DNA from: Azophilus sp965247035
Lineage (GTDB): Bacteria > Pseudomonadota > Gammaproteobacteria > Pseudomonadales > Azotimanducaceae
Length of the DNA stretch: 64,000 nt
Assembly: GCA_965247035.1 (NCBI GenBank)
Contig: CBDFGJ010000003.1
Coordinates: 992,001-1,056,000 of the forward strand
Reading direction: 5' to 3'
Shown one piece after another: positions 37,419 to 47,093 of this stretch (positions within the stretch are counted from its first letter, which is position 1; the number at the start of each line of letters is the position of its first letter). Below the pieces are notes generated by a model. It made no database searches, was not told where the DNA came from, and saw nothing but the letters and a program-made list of their open reading frames with translations. The translations under genes were made by a program, and so were the position numbers.

Positions 37419-38756
37419 ATGATGAGTGAAGCGGAGGACCTGCGCTCCGAAGGCATCAGCTATCAGGAATTGATCAGCCGTGACTTGGTGCCACCACCCA
37501 AGACCCTGACCCTTGAGAACGTTTACCGCTCGTCGGTGGTGTCGGTTCCCGTCGCCCGCTACACCAGCCAAGCCATCCATGACCTGGAAATGAAGAAGCT
37601 GTGGCCGAAGGCCTGGCAGATGGCCTGCCGTGAGGAGGAAATCCCGAACGTTGGCGACCACCTAGTCTACGACATCGGCCGCTACTCCATCATCGTGGTG
37701 CGGACCCAAAGTGGCATCAGGGCGCACCACAATGTCTGCCGTCACCGTGGTCGCCAGCTTTGCGATCGGGCCGGTCACGCGGCAAGCTTTATCTGTCCAT
37801 TCCACGGCTTCAGTTGGCACTTGGACGGCAGCTTGCGCAGCATCACTTCGGACTGGGATTTTCCGCAAATTGACCGCAGCAACTTCACCCTCAACCCGGT
37901 TCGCTGCGACACTTGGGGCGGCTGGGTGTTCATCAACATGGACATGGAGGCGGAGTCGCTGGCCAGTTTTCTAGGTGACTTGCCCGGCCACTTCGCCGTC
38001 TGGCGGCCGGCGGAGCGCTACATTGAGGCTCATGTCGCCAAGGTGATGGGCTGCAACTGGAAGCTCTGTCAAGAAGCCTTTATGGAGGCGTTTCACGTCA
38101 TTCACACCCACCCGCAAATACTGGAGGGCATTGGCGATGAGAACTCTCAATATGATGCTTGGGGCAATTTCTCCCGCGCCATCACGCCGAACGGCACGCC
38201 CAGCCCGCACTTGCGCCGCACGCCAAGCGAGCAGGAGATGTTTGAGTCCGTGATGATGCGCCATCTGGACGATCCACCAGCACCCCAAGTGCCTCCGGGA
38301 ACAACCGCCCGGGCCATGATGGCGCAGGGGGCTCGCGCTAACCTTCAGCCGGCGGTGGGCAAGGGCCTGATCATCTCAGACGCCTGTGTTTCGGACAGCA
38401 TCTACTACACGCTGTTCCCCAACTTTCATCCTTGGGGCGGCTACAACCGCATCGTCTATCGCTTCCGCCCCTACGACAACCGCTACGACAAGTCGGTGAT
38501 GGAGTGCTACTATCTAAGCCCGTTCCCGGGCGAGCGCCCCGACCCCGCCCCCATGCACTGGCTGGAGGAGGATGAACCTTGGACTGATGCACCGGAACTC
38601 GGCCTGTTGGCGAAGGTGTTCATGCAGGACACCTTCAACCTGCCCCAAGTGAAAAAAGGGCTGGAGGCGGCGCAGTACGATGAAGTGATGTTGGCGAACT
38701 ACCAGGAAACCAAGATTCGACACTTTCATACGCTCTATGCAGGCTACATGGGATAA
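37419..38756 (+). CDS. Rieske [2Fe-2S] aromatic-ring-hydroxylating-type oxygenase, alpha subunit
   Basis: A 445-residue non-heme iron oxygenase large subunit. The Rieske cluster ligands are CRH and CPFH, about 20 residues apart near residues 105-127. The catalytic domain shows the mononuclear iron site region EAFMEAFHVIHTHPQ with the two His ligands. ATG 37419 follows AAGAGG at 7 bases spacing. No beta subunit, ferredoxin or reductase is adjacent, so electron supply must come from elsewhere. Substrate unknown; homologues act on aromatic, steroid or quaternary-amine compounds. Confidence 0.88.
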   Translation: MMSEAEDLRSEGISYQELISRDLVPPPKTLTLENVYRSSVVSVPVARYTSQAIHDLEMKKLWPKAWQMACREEEIPNVGDHLVYDIGRYSIIVVRTQSGIRAHHNVCRHRGRQLCDRAGHAASFICPFHGFSWHLDGSLRSITSDWDFPQIDRSNFTLNPVRCDTWGGWVFINMDMEAESLASFLGDLPGHFAVWRPAERYIEAHVAKVMGCNWKLCQEAFMEAFHVIHTHPQILEGIGDENSQYDAWGNFSRAITPNGTPSPHLRRTPSEQEMFESVMMRHLDDPPAPQVPPGTTARAMMAQGARANLQPAVGKGLIISDACVSDSIYYTLFPNFHPWGGYNRIVYRFRPYDNRYDKSVMECYYLSPFPGERPDPAPMHWLEEDEPWTDAPELGLLAKVFMQDTFNLPQVKKGLEAAQYDEVMLANYQETKIRHFHTLYAGYMG

Positions 38757-38762
38757 AACGCA

Positions 38763-40058
38763 TTGAACCAAGCAACCGCTGCAATCTCCCTGTTTGACCA
38801 AAATGTTCTGATCGACCCTTACGACGCCTACAAGACTCTGAGGGATCAGGAGCCGGTGCATTACGAGGCCGTTCTGAACGCCCATGTCGTTACGCGCTAC
38901 GACTTGGTGCGTGAGGCGATTCGAGACACCGAGACCTACTCCAGCGAGTTTGGGGACTTTCTCAACAAGTCTAGGGAGATGCTGTTCAACTCCGCCCCGC
39001 CGGACACCCAGTTGAAGCTTCGGCAACTCAATGACCAGATGGTGGAGATTCCGTCCACCATGCTGACCTTGGATGAACCTGCGCATACCAAGTACCGATC
39101 CTTGGTCAGCCGCCTATTCACGGGGTCGGAGGTCAAGCAGAGCGAACCAACGGTGCAGAGGGTTATTGACCGCAACATCAAGAACCTCTTGGCCGCCCCG
39201 GCCGAGGGCGGGAACGGTGCTGTCAAGGCCGAATTCATGTCGGCCTTCGCCTACCCGGTGCCCCTTCGCATCATCGGCGACCGCTTGGGCATTCCGGAAG
39301 CGGACCGGGCCTTTTTTGATGAGGCGGCGACGTCCGCTGCGTCCGGGCTGCGGTTCTCGCCGCTGGCGGCGGAGCAGTTGGTGCATCGGGGCGAATTGGC
39401 CTTGGGCTTGCAGAAATTGCTGGTCTCTCTGGTGGAGGCCCGCCGTCAAACCCCGGCCGAGGATATGATCACCATCCTTGCTAACAGTCGTTTGGAAGGA
39501 GAGGATAGGCTGCTGACCCACGGCGAGGCGCTGGGCATTTTGGATCAGTTTCTGGTGGCTGGGCATGAAACCACCACCAGCGCCTTTGGTTGGGGCATGC
39601 TGCTGTTGTGCCGCAATCCGGACGTTCAGGAGGAGATTCGCGGCAATGCGCGGCTCATCCGCACCTTTGTGGAGGAGGCGTTGCGCTTGGAGGCGCCGGT
39701 GCAGGGGTTGCCTCGGCTGGTCACTCGAGACACTGAACTGGGCGGATGCCCGCTTAAGGCGGGCAGCTTCGTCATGCTGCGGTTCGGTGCCGCCAACCGG
39801 GATGAACGGCAGTTTGAGGAGCCGGACCGCCTCGACGTGCATAGACTCAAGGCGGGCATGCAGTTGGCCTTTGGCTCCGGTGTGCATCACTGCATCGGTG
39901 CGCCCTTGGCCCGCCAAGAGTTGAATTTGGGCTTCTCGGCCCTGCTCGACCGCTTTGAACAGTTCCGCTTGGCCGAAGGCGCGCGGCCTGCGGCGGAGCC
40001 AAGCTTCATTTTGCGGAACATGCCACAGTTGCCTGTTTGCTACCGGTTGCGGGGTTAA
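38763..40058 (+). CDS. Cytochrome P450
   Basis: A soluble bacterial P450 of 431 residues. The I-helix oxygen-binding motif is AGHETTTS, the K-helix ExxR is EEALRLEAP, and the heme-thiolate loop is FGSGVHHCIGAPLAR with the Cys ligand near residue 377. The start is TTG 38763, six bases after the Rieske gene stop, which suggests one transcript and perhaps consecutive oxidation of the same substrate. The ribosome binding site is weak. No dedicated redox partner is next to it. Confidence 0.9.
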   Translation: MNQATAAISLFDQNVLIDPYDAYKTLRDQEPVHYEAVLNAHVVTRYDLVREAIRDTETYSSEFGDFLNKSREMLFNSAPPDTQLKLRQLNDQMVEIPSTMLTLDEPAHTKYRSLVSRLFTGSEVKQSEPTVQRVIDRNIKNLLAAPAEGGNGAVKAEFMSAFAYPVPLRIIGDRLGIPEADRAFFDEAATSAASGLRFSPLAAEQLVHRGELALGLQKLLVSLVEARRQTPAEDMITILANSRLEGEDRLLTHGEALGILDQFLVAGHETTTSAFGWGMLLLCRNPDVQEEIRGNARLIRTFVEEALRLEAPVQGLPRLVTRDTELGGCPLKAGSFVMLRFGAANRDERQFEEPDRLDVHRLKAGMQLAFGSGVHHCIGAPLARQELNLGFSALLDRFEQFRLAEGARPAAEPSFILRNMPQLPVCYRLRG

Positions 40059-40274
40059 CAGGCCCTAGTTCGCTGCGCACGCTAGCTTCGTGCCGTGCCC
40101 CATTGCCGTTGGCCTCGTTGTCAAAGACGGGGGTTGGTTTCTTTGCCGCTGCCAGACCACCAACCGGCCTTGGCTGCCAGACTCACCGGAGTGCGCAATG
40201 CAATTAAGAAAATTTGCCTTGAAAATCAGCCTCAAGTATCTTTAGCCGTTTGGCGTGCCCCAAGAACTCAGATC

Positions 40275-41435
40275 ATGAGCAGCTTGATGAACACCTACGG
40301 TCGCCTCCCCGTCGCTTTCGTCAAAGGTGAAGGCGTCTACTTGGAGGACAGCAACGGCAAGCGCTATTTCGATGCGCTCGCCGGGCTGGCGGTCTGCGGC
40401 CTAGGACATGCCCACCCGGCCGTCGCCAAGGCGATCAGCGATCAAGCCAGCACACTCCTGCACACCTCCAACCTATACCAGATTCCCCGCCAAGAGGAGT
40501 TGGCGCAACGGCTGACGGCGCTTTCCGGCATGGACCGGGTGTTCTTCGCCAACTCAGGTGCGGAGGCCAATGAGGCCGCCATCAAGATCGCGCGGCTGCA
40601 TGGCCGTCAACGAGGAATCAAGCGGCCAACCCTGCTGGTTGCTGAATCGAGTTTTCACGGGCGCACCATGGCCACCCTGACGGCCACCGGCCAGCGCAAG
40701 GTTCATGCGGGCTTCGAGCCGTTGTTGTCTGGTTTTGCTCGGGCGCCGTTCAACGATGTGGGTGCCGTGGAACGGATCGCCGAGAACAATCCGGACATTG
40801 TGGCGGTGTTCTTGGAGCCGATTCAGGGAGAGGGTGGCATCAACGTTCCGAATGAGAGGTACTTGGAGCAGTTGCGGCGCATTTGCGACCTGAACCAATG
40901 GCTGTTGATGCTGGATGAGGTGCAGACCGGCAATGGCCGTACCGGTGCCTTCTTCGCCTATCAACATACAAGCTGCCTGCCCGATGTGGTTACCACGGCC
41001 AAGGGTTTAGGCAATGGCGTGCCCATTGGCGCTTGCTTGGCGCGGGGCGCGGCGGCGGAGCTGTTTCAGCCCGGCCATCACGGTTCGACCTTCGGCGGCA
41101 ATTACCTTGCTTGCGCCGCTGCCCATGCTGTCTTGGATACCTTGGAGCGGGATGCACTCATCCCCCGCGCCGCCGAGTTGGGCGAACGCATCATGAAGGG
41201 GTTGCGCACGGCCTTGCGGGGCAACAATCATATCCGGGAAGTGCGCGGCAAAGGGCTGATGATCGCTATTGAGCTGTACGAGAAACGGTCTGGGCTGCCC
41301 CAGGCCGGGCTTGAGGCCGGCGTTCTCATCAACGCAATCGACGATAAGGTGGTGCGTCTCTTGCCGCCACTGATCCTAACCGATGCCGAAGCTGATGATC
41401 TCGTTGCTCGAGTCGCGGCGCTCCTGAACGGCTGA
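40275..41435 (+). CDS. argD: Acetylornithine aminotransferase
   Basis: A class III PLP aminotransferase of 386 residues for the fourth step of arginine synthesis (and often succinyldiaminopimelate transamination). Motifs: SGAEANEAAIK, SSFHGRT, EPIQGEGGINVP, LDEVQTGNGRTG and the PLP-lysine in TTAKGLGNGVPIGA. ATG 40275 matches the family N-terminus MSSLMNTYGRLPVAF. It is followed at 15 bases by argF, which supports the assignment over other class III aminotransferases. Confidence 0.92.
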   Translation: MSSLMNTYGRLPVAFVKGEGVYLEDSNGKRYFDALAGLAVCGLGHAHPAVAKAISDQASTLLHTSNLYQIPRQEELAQRLTALSGMDRVFFANSGAEANEAAIKIARLHGRQRGIKRPTLLVAESSFHGRTMATLTATGQRKVHAGFEPLLSGFARAPFNDVGAVERIAENNPDIVAVFLEPIQGEGGINVPNERYLEQLRRICDLNQWLLMLDEVQTGNGRTGAFFAYQHTSCLPDVVTTAKGLGNGVPIGACLARGAAAELFQPGHHGSTFGGNYLACAAAHAVLDTLERDALIPRAAELGERIMKGLRTALRGNNHIREVRGKGLMIAIELYEKRSGLPQAGLEAGVLINAIDDKVVRLLPPLILTDAEADDLVARVAALLNG

Positions 41436-41450
41436 TTGGTGCCAAACGCC

Positions 41451-42353
41451 ATGTCGAAGCGGGACTTCATCACTCTGCTCGATTGTTCCCCGGAGGAACT
41501 GAAGGCGCTTGTTCGGCGCGCCGACGAACTCAAGCGCTGGCAGCAGGACGGAAAAATCCATCAACCCCTCACGGGTCGCACCGGGGCCTTGATCATGGAA
41601 TTGATCAGCACCCGCACGCGGGTGGCATTTGCTGTGGGAATGCACCAATTGGGCGGTGGCTTGGTGTTCCTTAGCTCGGTGGACACCCATCTTGTTCGTG
41701 GCGAGCCGATTGAGGATACGGCCCGGGTGTTGTCCGAGATGGTGGATCTGGTGATCATCCGCAGCGCTAAGCACCAAGGTGTGCAGGATTTCGCCGCCGC
41801 TGCCGCCGTTCCGGTGATTAACGCCATGACCGACCGGCACCATCCGTGCCAACTGTTGGCGGACGTGCAGACCTTCGAGGAACTGCGGGGTCCCATCCAT
41901 GGCCAAAGAGTGGCGTTCCTTGGTGATGGCCACAATATGTGCAACTCCTACATCAACGCCGCCGAGCAATGGGGCTTTGAATTGAAGCTGGCGTGCCCGC
42001 CTAGCTACGAACCAGCGCCGGCGATGTTGGCGAACACCAAAAACGTGGTCTTGGTTGAGTCTCCGGAGGAGGCGGTGGAAGACGCCGCCTTGGTGGTCAC
42101 CGACGTCTGGTCGTCCATGGGCCACGAAGAAGAGCAGGATCAGAGGCGGGCCTCTTTCGCCCCTTACCAAGTCAACGAACGCCTGCTCGACCGGGCCAAG
42201 GCGGATGTGCTCTTCCTGCACTGCCTGCCAGCCCATCGTGGCGAAGAGGTCAACCACAGGGTGCTTGATGATCCACGTTGCGGCGCTTGGACCGCCGCTG
42301 GCAACCGACTGCACAGCCAAAAGGCCCTGCTGGAGTTCTTGCTCTGCAATTGA
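41451..42353 (+). CDS. argF: Ornithine carbamoyltransferase
   Basis: A 300-residue transcarbamoylase making citrulline from ornithine and carbamoyl phosphate. Visible: phosphate-binding STRTR, the HPCQLLADVQT carbamoyl phosphate region, ornithine-site DVWSSMG and HCLPAHRGEEV. The residues before STRTR read MELI rather than the common FEKP or FEKA, so a usually conserved Lys is missing. The start ATG 41451 gives the normal length. It is clustered with argD, with argG further along. Confidence 0.93.
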   Translation: MSKRDFITLLDCSPEELKALVRRADELKRWQQDGKIHQPLTGRTGALIMELISTRTRVAFAVGMHQLGGGLVFLSSVDTHLVRGEPIEDTARVLSEMVDLVIIRSAKHQGVQDFAAAAAVPVINAMTDRHHPCQLLADVQTFEELRGPIHGQRVAFLGDGHNMCNSYINAAEQWGFELKLACPPSYEPAPAMLANTKNVVLVESPEEAVEDAALVVTDVWSSMGHEEEQDQRRASFAPYQVNERLLDRAKADVLFLHCLPAHRGEEVNHRVLDDPRCGAWTAAGNRLHSQKALLEFLLCN

Positions 42354-42413
42354 AGCCTTGCTACGCCTTTGCGCAAAGGCCCTTTTTACGATAAGCACAG
42401 GAACTCAAGAATC

Positions 42414-43358
42414 ATGCCCATATCCCTTGGCGTCCAATTGGGCCAGCAAAGCCTGCCAATGCATCAACTGCGTGCCCTTTGGCGCAAATTGGACCGGGCT
42501 GGCATGGATTGGATTTCCATTTGGGACCACTTCTACGAATCACCGCCAAAAAATGGCGTGGAGCCGCATTTTGAAGCCTTGACCACCTTGGGTGCTCTGG
42601 CGTCGGAGACGCAACATGCCCGAATCGGCTGCTTGGTATTCTATGTGGGCTACCGCAATCCCGCCATGCTGGCCAAGGCAGCCACCACCTTGGACCACAT
42701 CTCCAACGGGCGCTTTGAAATCGGGCTCGGTGCCGGCTGGCATGTTTTGGAGGCCACCGCCTACGGCTACGCCTTTCCCGACATCGGAACCCGGCTGGAC
42801 ATGCTGGAGGAAGCGATACAGATCGTGCGCAGCCTGCTCACCCAGGAACGCACGGACTTCAATGGCAAGCACTTCCAAGTAGTGGACGCCAGTTGTCTGC
42901 CAGCTCCGTTGCAGCAGCGCCTGCCCATCTGGATTGGCGGGCGGGGCGAAAAGCGCACTCTCAAAATCGCCGCTGAGTATGCAGATGCATGGAATGCCGC
43001 GTATGTCTCGCCGGAGGAGTTTCAACGGTTGAACACCATCCTCGACCATTGGTGCGAGGAAGTGGACCGAGACCCGGCCACTGTTCAGCGCACCGTCAAC
43101 CTGAGTTTCAACTTGGGCGTGGACGAGGAGGAAGTGGAGCGCCGACGACGCCAGATCCCAATGGATTGGGGGAAGATGAGCGAGCAGGTGCTGAACGGTG
43201 GGGCGTTGCTCTGCACCCCGGACCAAGCGGTGGAGCAACTGGCCCAATACAAGGCTGCGGGTGCCCAGAAAATCAACATTGCACTGCGCGCACCCTGGGG
43301 TGCGGAGGCCCTTGATGCCTACCTAACCGAGGTGGTGCCCCAAGTGCGAGCGCTGTGA
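42414..43358 (+). CDS. LLM-class flavin- or F420-dependent oxidoreductase
   Basis: A 314-residue luciferase-like TIM-barrel protein (LGVQLGQQSLP at the start, SIWDHFYESP, ETQHARIGCLVFYVGYRNPAMLAKAATTLDHIS, GRFEIGLGAGW). It resembles the probable F420-dependent subgroup, which would be unusual for a gammaproteobacterium; FMN use is equally possible and cofactor cannot be decided from sequence alone. AGGAA precedes ATG 42414. It lies 60 bases after argF and may be read through with it. Confidence 0.83.
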   Translation: MPISLGVQLGQQSLPMHQLRALWRKLDRAGMDWISIWDHFYESPPKNGVEPHFEALTTLGALASETQHARIGCLVFYVGYRNPAMLAKAATTLDHISNGRFEIGLGAGWHVLEATAYGYAFPDIGTRLDMLEEAIQIVRSLLTQERTDFNGKHFQVVDASCLPAPLQQRLPIWIGGRGEKRTLKIAAEYADAWNAAYVSPEEFQRLNTILDHWCEEVDRDPATVQRTVNLSFNLGVDEEEVERRRRQIPMDWGKMSEQVLNGGALLCTPDQAVEQLAQYKAAGAQKINIALRAPWGAEALDAYLTEVVPQVRAL

Positions 43359-43934
43359 TTGATGGCTGGGCGCTCCAGCAGGAGTGGGAATCCAACTCGC
43401 CAGAACAGTTCAAGACATGGCTAGAAAAGCGGCATCAAAACCCTGAAAAATACATAGGTTTAGCCAATCATAACGAAACATTCCAGCGTGACGGAATGCG
43501 ACCAAACTTCGCTCCAAATGCCGTTCGGCGCCCGGCCCGTCCCGCAGGGCCGCGTCAGTATTTCGTGCGCACGGGCGGGGCGGGTGCGGTCGAGTCGATG
43601 CGGAATGCGCTCGACGACAAGCCCATGCCGATCAGCGACGGATCCCTAGGTGCGCGTTCCGCGCAGCACGAGCATTGGAGCGGGCTTCGGCGGCGCTCAA
43701 AAGGGCGCTTTGTGGATTTTGCTACACAATTCCCAAAGTTTGGGCAACCATTCGCCGCCGGCAGCATGGACCATGCGCACCAGTCCCCTGTGTGTTGCTC
43801 GACATCAGGCGGCAGGGCGGCTGCAGATGGCTCCGACGGCGGGGGTTCTGTGTGAGGTGTGGCGCGAGGGTCCGTAGCGCTTGAAATGGAGCGCCCAAGG
43901 CAACCCCATCAGGCCGTGGAATGAGGCTATGGCT
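43359..43934. other. Gene-poor stretch after the LLM gene
   Basis: About 580 bases. A GTG-started frame overlaps the LLM stop and runs for 166 residues, but its composition changes abruptly, it is low in complexity at the end and resembles nothing; I do not call it. The region may hold decayed sequence. Confidence 0.4.
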
Positions 43935-44318
43935 TCAGGGTGCGGAGAAAAAGCCCTTGACTCTGTGCCCCTCTGCGCCATTGGCCTTTGTGAGACAACT
44001 GTATTTCGCCAATACGGGGATCATGGCGAAGGCGCAGACGAACTGCCCCAGCGAAGGCAAGTTGACTGCGTACCAGTCGTCACCAAGGTTTGGTGCCGTG
44101 TGCAGGAAGCCTGCGAAAAAGAAGAACATCGTGGCTGTGGCGCAAACGGCCAAAAAGCGCGACATCCCACGGCCAATTTCCGGCACTAGCGTAATGAAGG
44201 CTAGCGCCGCGCCGCAGAGATACATGCTAATGAGAAAGTAAGGGCGCCCCGGCACCGCGATGTGCAAAAGCGCCAAGATCACCAGCCCTCCGCCGATTGG
44301 CCCATTGAGATAACTCAC
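43935..44318 (-). CDS. Small four-helix membrane protein
   Basis: A 127-residue hydrophobic protein. Four membrane segments can be read (GGGLVILALLHIAV, YFLISMYLCGAALAFITLV, FLAVCATATMFFFFAGFL, LGQFVCAFAMIPVLA). Start GTG 44318 follows GAGGAA. No known family is recognised. It is isolated between two gene-poor stretches and its function is unknown. Confidence 0.6.
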   Translation of the reverse strand: MSYLNGPIGGGLVILALLHIAVPGRPYFLISMYLCGAALAFITLVPEIGRGMSRFLAVCATATMFFFFAGFLHTAPNLGDDWYAVNLPSLGQFVCAFAMIPVLAKYSCLTKANGAEGHRVKGFFSAP

Positions 44319-44544
44319 AGGTTCCTCATTCCAGACGCACTCCTTGATTCATCTATGCCGCCACTCAACACCCAAGTTCGACCTCAAGTCCAGACTTGGC
44401 ACCTTAGCACGGGCTGCTAACGAATAGTGGGTCAATAATTTCACAGCGTCAACACCCATGCTACCAATGGTGACACAGGGCCATTGACCTAGGGGCGCAA
44501 TGAGGGGAGGGTGGCCGCGCACTGGGCGCAGGCGGCTTTATTCG

Positions 44545-45804
44545 TTAAAGCGCCAACTGCGCCCAAGCCCAGAATTTGGTGGCGTCCCGCGCCGTGGGGC
44601 CGATGTTGGAGCTGTTGCGGTTGCTGTCGTAGTGGGCGAACTTGAACCCAAGGGTGAGTTTTTTCATGGGTTTGGTTGTCGCCATCAGGCCCCACTCCCG
44701 GCCATAGTTGAAAGAACCTTGCTCGGCGCGGAAGTCATGGTGCGTTATAAGCAGCGCCACCGGCCCGAGATTGGCGCTCAGGGTCAGGTAGGTGTCTTTT
44801 AAGCCGGTGGCGGGCGTGGCTAGGAACTTGTCCGTCCAACCCTGGTAGGCGTGCAGGGTGGCTATGGGGGTGCGGAACCCGTTAAGGCCATCGCCCTCCA
44901 TCCGTTCATGGGTCAGCTTCAGCGTCAGGTTGCGCATGTTGGGTGCCTTGATGCCGATATCCAACATCCAGTAGGTGAGGGAGAGATCGTCTCGGGGATT
45001 GGCGGCAACATCCGTCTGCCGGGCGCCCTCCACCGCATAGAGCAGGTTGGTGGCCTCGTTAAGCGTTCGTTCGCCGGAAATTCTAAGGCCCAGCGTGCGG
45101 GTGGACAGATCCGTTGCTTTGGTGAAATCCAGGTTGTAAACGTAACCCTCGACGTTCGCTCCGTCGAAGCCCGAATAGACGGTTCGAAACAGGATGCCGT
45201 CCAGATCGAAATCGCTGCGATTGGGCAGATCGTTGCCTTCGCCGAAAATGCGGTTGACGTTGTGGATGTAGCCGGCGTTTACGGTCAGGTCCGGACGAGG
45301 ATTGCTGACTAGGTGAAAGCCGTCGAAGGATTGGTAGTTTTGCCGCCACAACACGCTGCCTACGTAGCGGTGAAAGGGCGTCGGCCGGTGGGTGATCTCT
45401 TGGCGGCCATAGCGCATGGTGGTGTTCGGCAGCCCCGAAAATTGAATGTAGGCTTGGTTGAATTCCGTGCCCTTGGGATCGGCCACAACGGCGTATTGGG
45501 TTTTGCCGTTGGCACCGCCATTGTTGTAGGTGTCGTTGCCGAGGACCGAAACGTGCTCAACTTCAACGCCGATGCCGAAGCCGCTGACCTCGGCGCTTCT
45601 ATAGCTTCCGGCGGCGCGGACGGTGGATGCTTTGGCGTTGCGGTTCAGGTTGTCGTCCACATGCTCAAACCGATAGCGCAGGTTCAAGTCCCAGTCTCCT
45701 TGCAGCCAGCTTGGGAGTTCGTTCGCCTGCGCTTGGCTGAGCAGGCCGAACGCCATGCAGACGCAGCCATAACGCAAGCAAGACAATGTTGTTTTCGCCG
45801 TCAT
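44545..45804 (-). CDS. Outer-membrane porin, alginate-export-family type
   Basis: A 419-residue beta-barrel protein with a signal peptide (LSCLRYGCVCMAFGLLSQAQA). The sequence begins with WDLNLRYRFEHVDDN and continues in alternating amphipathic strands; MRYGRQEI, RQNYQSFDGF and ANVEGYVYNLDF are those of the alginate_exp domain found in many gammaproteobacterial porins that do not export alginate. It probably transports small solutes across the outer membrane. ATG 45804 gives a proper signal peptide. Confidence 0.82.
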   Translation of the reverse strand: MTAKTTLSCLRYGCVCMAFGLLSQAQANELPSWLQGDWDLNLRYRFEHVDDNLNRNAKASTVRAAGSYRSAEVSGFGIGVEVEHVSVLGNDTYNNGGANGKTQYAVVADPKGTEFNQAYIQFSGLPNTTMRYGRQEITHRPTPFHRYVGSVLWRQNYQSFDGFHLVSNPRPDLTVNAGYIHNVNRIFGEGNDLPNRSDFDLDGILFRTVYSGFDGANVEGYVYNLDFTKATDLSTRTLGLRISGERTLNEATNLLYAVEGARQTDVAANPRDDLSLTYWMLDIGIKAPNMRNLTLKLTHERMEGDGLNGFRTPIATLHAYQGWTDKFLATPATGLKDTYLTLSANLGPVALLITHHDFRAEQGSFNYGREWGLMATTKPMKKLTLGFKFAHYDSNRNSSNIGPTARDATKFWAWAQLAL

Positions 45805-45851
45805 ATGGCCCCCCGTCTCACCTACTTCGAACGATCGGTCGAATTCCTCCC

Positions 45852-47000
45852 TCACTTGCCACGAACCGATCCGGCTGCTTGGTCAAGACCTTTGGTCAAG
45901 CGCGCCAAACCCTCCTGCAACAACCCGCGTGGACAGCCGAAGTTGAAACGCACGAAGCCGCGGCGACCGAAATCCGCGCCATCGGACAGCCCTAGGCCAT
46001 GCCCCTCGAAGTAGGCTACAGGATCGGTCAAGTCGAGGTCGCGCAGATCTATCCAAGCCAGATAGGTTCCTTCAACGGGTGTCATACGTGCGCCGAGAGT
46101 GGATAGCATAACCTCATGGTTGCCGCGCAGGTAGTCCAAAAGACGGTGCAGCCAATCGCTTCGGTCAGCGAACGCCGCCGCGCTGGCGACGAAGGCCAAG
46201 GGGCCTATGCTTGGCGTCAGTCCGCGACGGGCGTTCTGGAACCGTTGGCGCAGAGACGGGTTTGGTATGACCGCCACCGCGCAGGACAGGCCGGGAATGT
46301 TGTATGACTTCGTGACCGAGTACAGGGAAATCGTGCGGGCAGCGATGTCGGTGCCTAGGCTGGCTATGGGAAGATGCCGCACGGTTGGGTCAAGCAGCAG
46401 ACCGCAATGGATTTCGTCGGAGCAAATGATGAGATCCCTTCGTTCGGCGAATGCGGCCAAGGTGCGCAGCTCCTGTTCGCTGTAAACGCGCCCGGTGGGA
46501 TTTTGCGGATTGGCGATCATCACCATATGGGTGTCTGCGCCCAAGGTTGCGCTCATCGCGTCAAAGTCCATCTCCCATAACATTCCGTTGCGTTGCATGG
46601 GCGCTTCCAGGCAGCGCTGACCAGCGTGGGCGGGGACGGAAAGAAATGGGTAGTACACGGGCGTTGGAATAAGAATGCTCCCGCTCGGACGGGCGGCGCC
46701 CATAGCGGCTAGGTTCAGGCCGCTGACGACGCTTGGAATCCACACCAGCCACTCCTTCGGCACCTTCCATTGATAGTTGCGCTGGAGCCATGTCAGAAAG
46801 GCAGTGACCAGATCATCTGGGATGCGGGTGTAGCCGAGCACCGGGTGGTCCAAGCGATCCCGCAGCGAGTCAAGCAGAAACCTCGGCGCGGCGAAGTCCA
46901 TGTCCGCCACCCAAAAAGGCAGCACATCGCGGCCCTTGTACTTGTCCCACTTGGCGCTGAAAGTGCCTTGGCGGGCGACCAATCGGTCAAATTCCGTCAT
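45852..47000 (-). CDS. PatB/MalY-type aminotransferase (putative C-S lyase)
   Basis: A fold-type I PLP protein of 382 residues in the MalY/PatB group, which cleaves cystathionine or cysteine conjugates. Typical features: FWVADMDFAAP, the NPQNPTGRVYS turn, CSDEIHCGLL, and the PLP-lysine in SVTKSYNIPGL. ATG 47000 is chosen because MTEFDRLVARQGTFSAKWD matches the family's N-terminus; an upstream ATG at 47036 is also possible. A MITE copy lies just upstream. Confidence 0.86.
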   Translation of the reverse strand: MTEFDRLVARQGTFSAKWDKYKGRDVLPFWVADMDFAAPRFLLDSLRDRLDHPVLGYTRIPDDLVTAFLTWLQRNYQWKVPKEWLVWIPSVVSGLNLAAMGAARPSGSILIPTPVYYPFLSVPAHAGQRCLEAPMQRNGMLWEMDFDAMSATLGADTHMVMIANPQNPTGRVYSEQELRTLAAFAERRDLIICSDEIHCGLLLDPTVRHLPIASLGTDIAARTISLYSVTKSYNIPGLSCAVAVIPNPSLRQRFQNARRGLTPSIGPLAFVASAAAFADRSDWLHRLLDYLRGNHEVMLSTLGARMTPVEGTYLAWIDLRDLDLTDPVAYFEGHGLGLSDGADFGRRGFVRFNFGCPRGLLQEGLARLTKGLDQAAGSVRGK

Positions 47001-47093
47001 TGTTGGTTCGTGCTTCCGTGCAGAGATGCCGCTCATGGAACGAACGCGGCTTGTGCGTTATAAAGCCCAATATGGGCAATGAGGCAAGCCTAG

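Noticed and set aside
41376..42398. 340-codon minus-strand open frame
   Set aside because: Antisense shadow of argF; the plus strand shows intact transcarbamoylase motifs.
43355..43855. 166-codon open frame starting inside the LLM stop codon
   Set aside because: Composition changes abruptly, ends in low-complexity residues, and has no recognisable domain or ribosome site.
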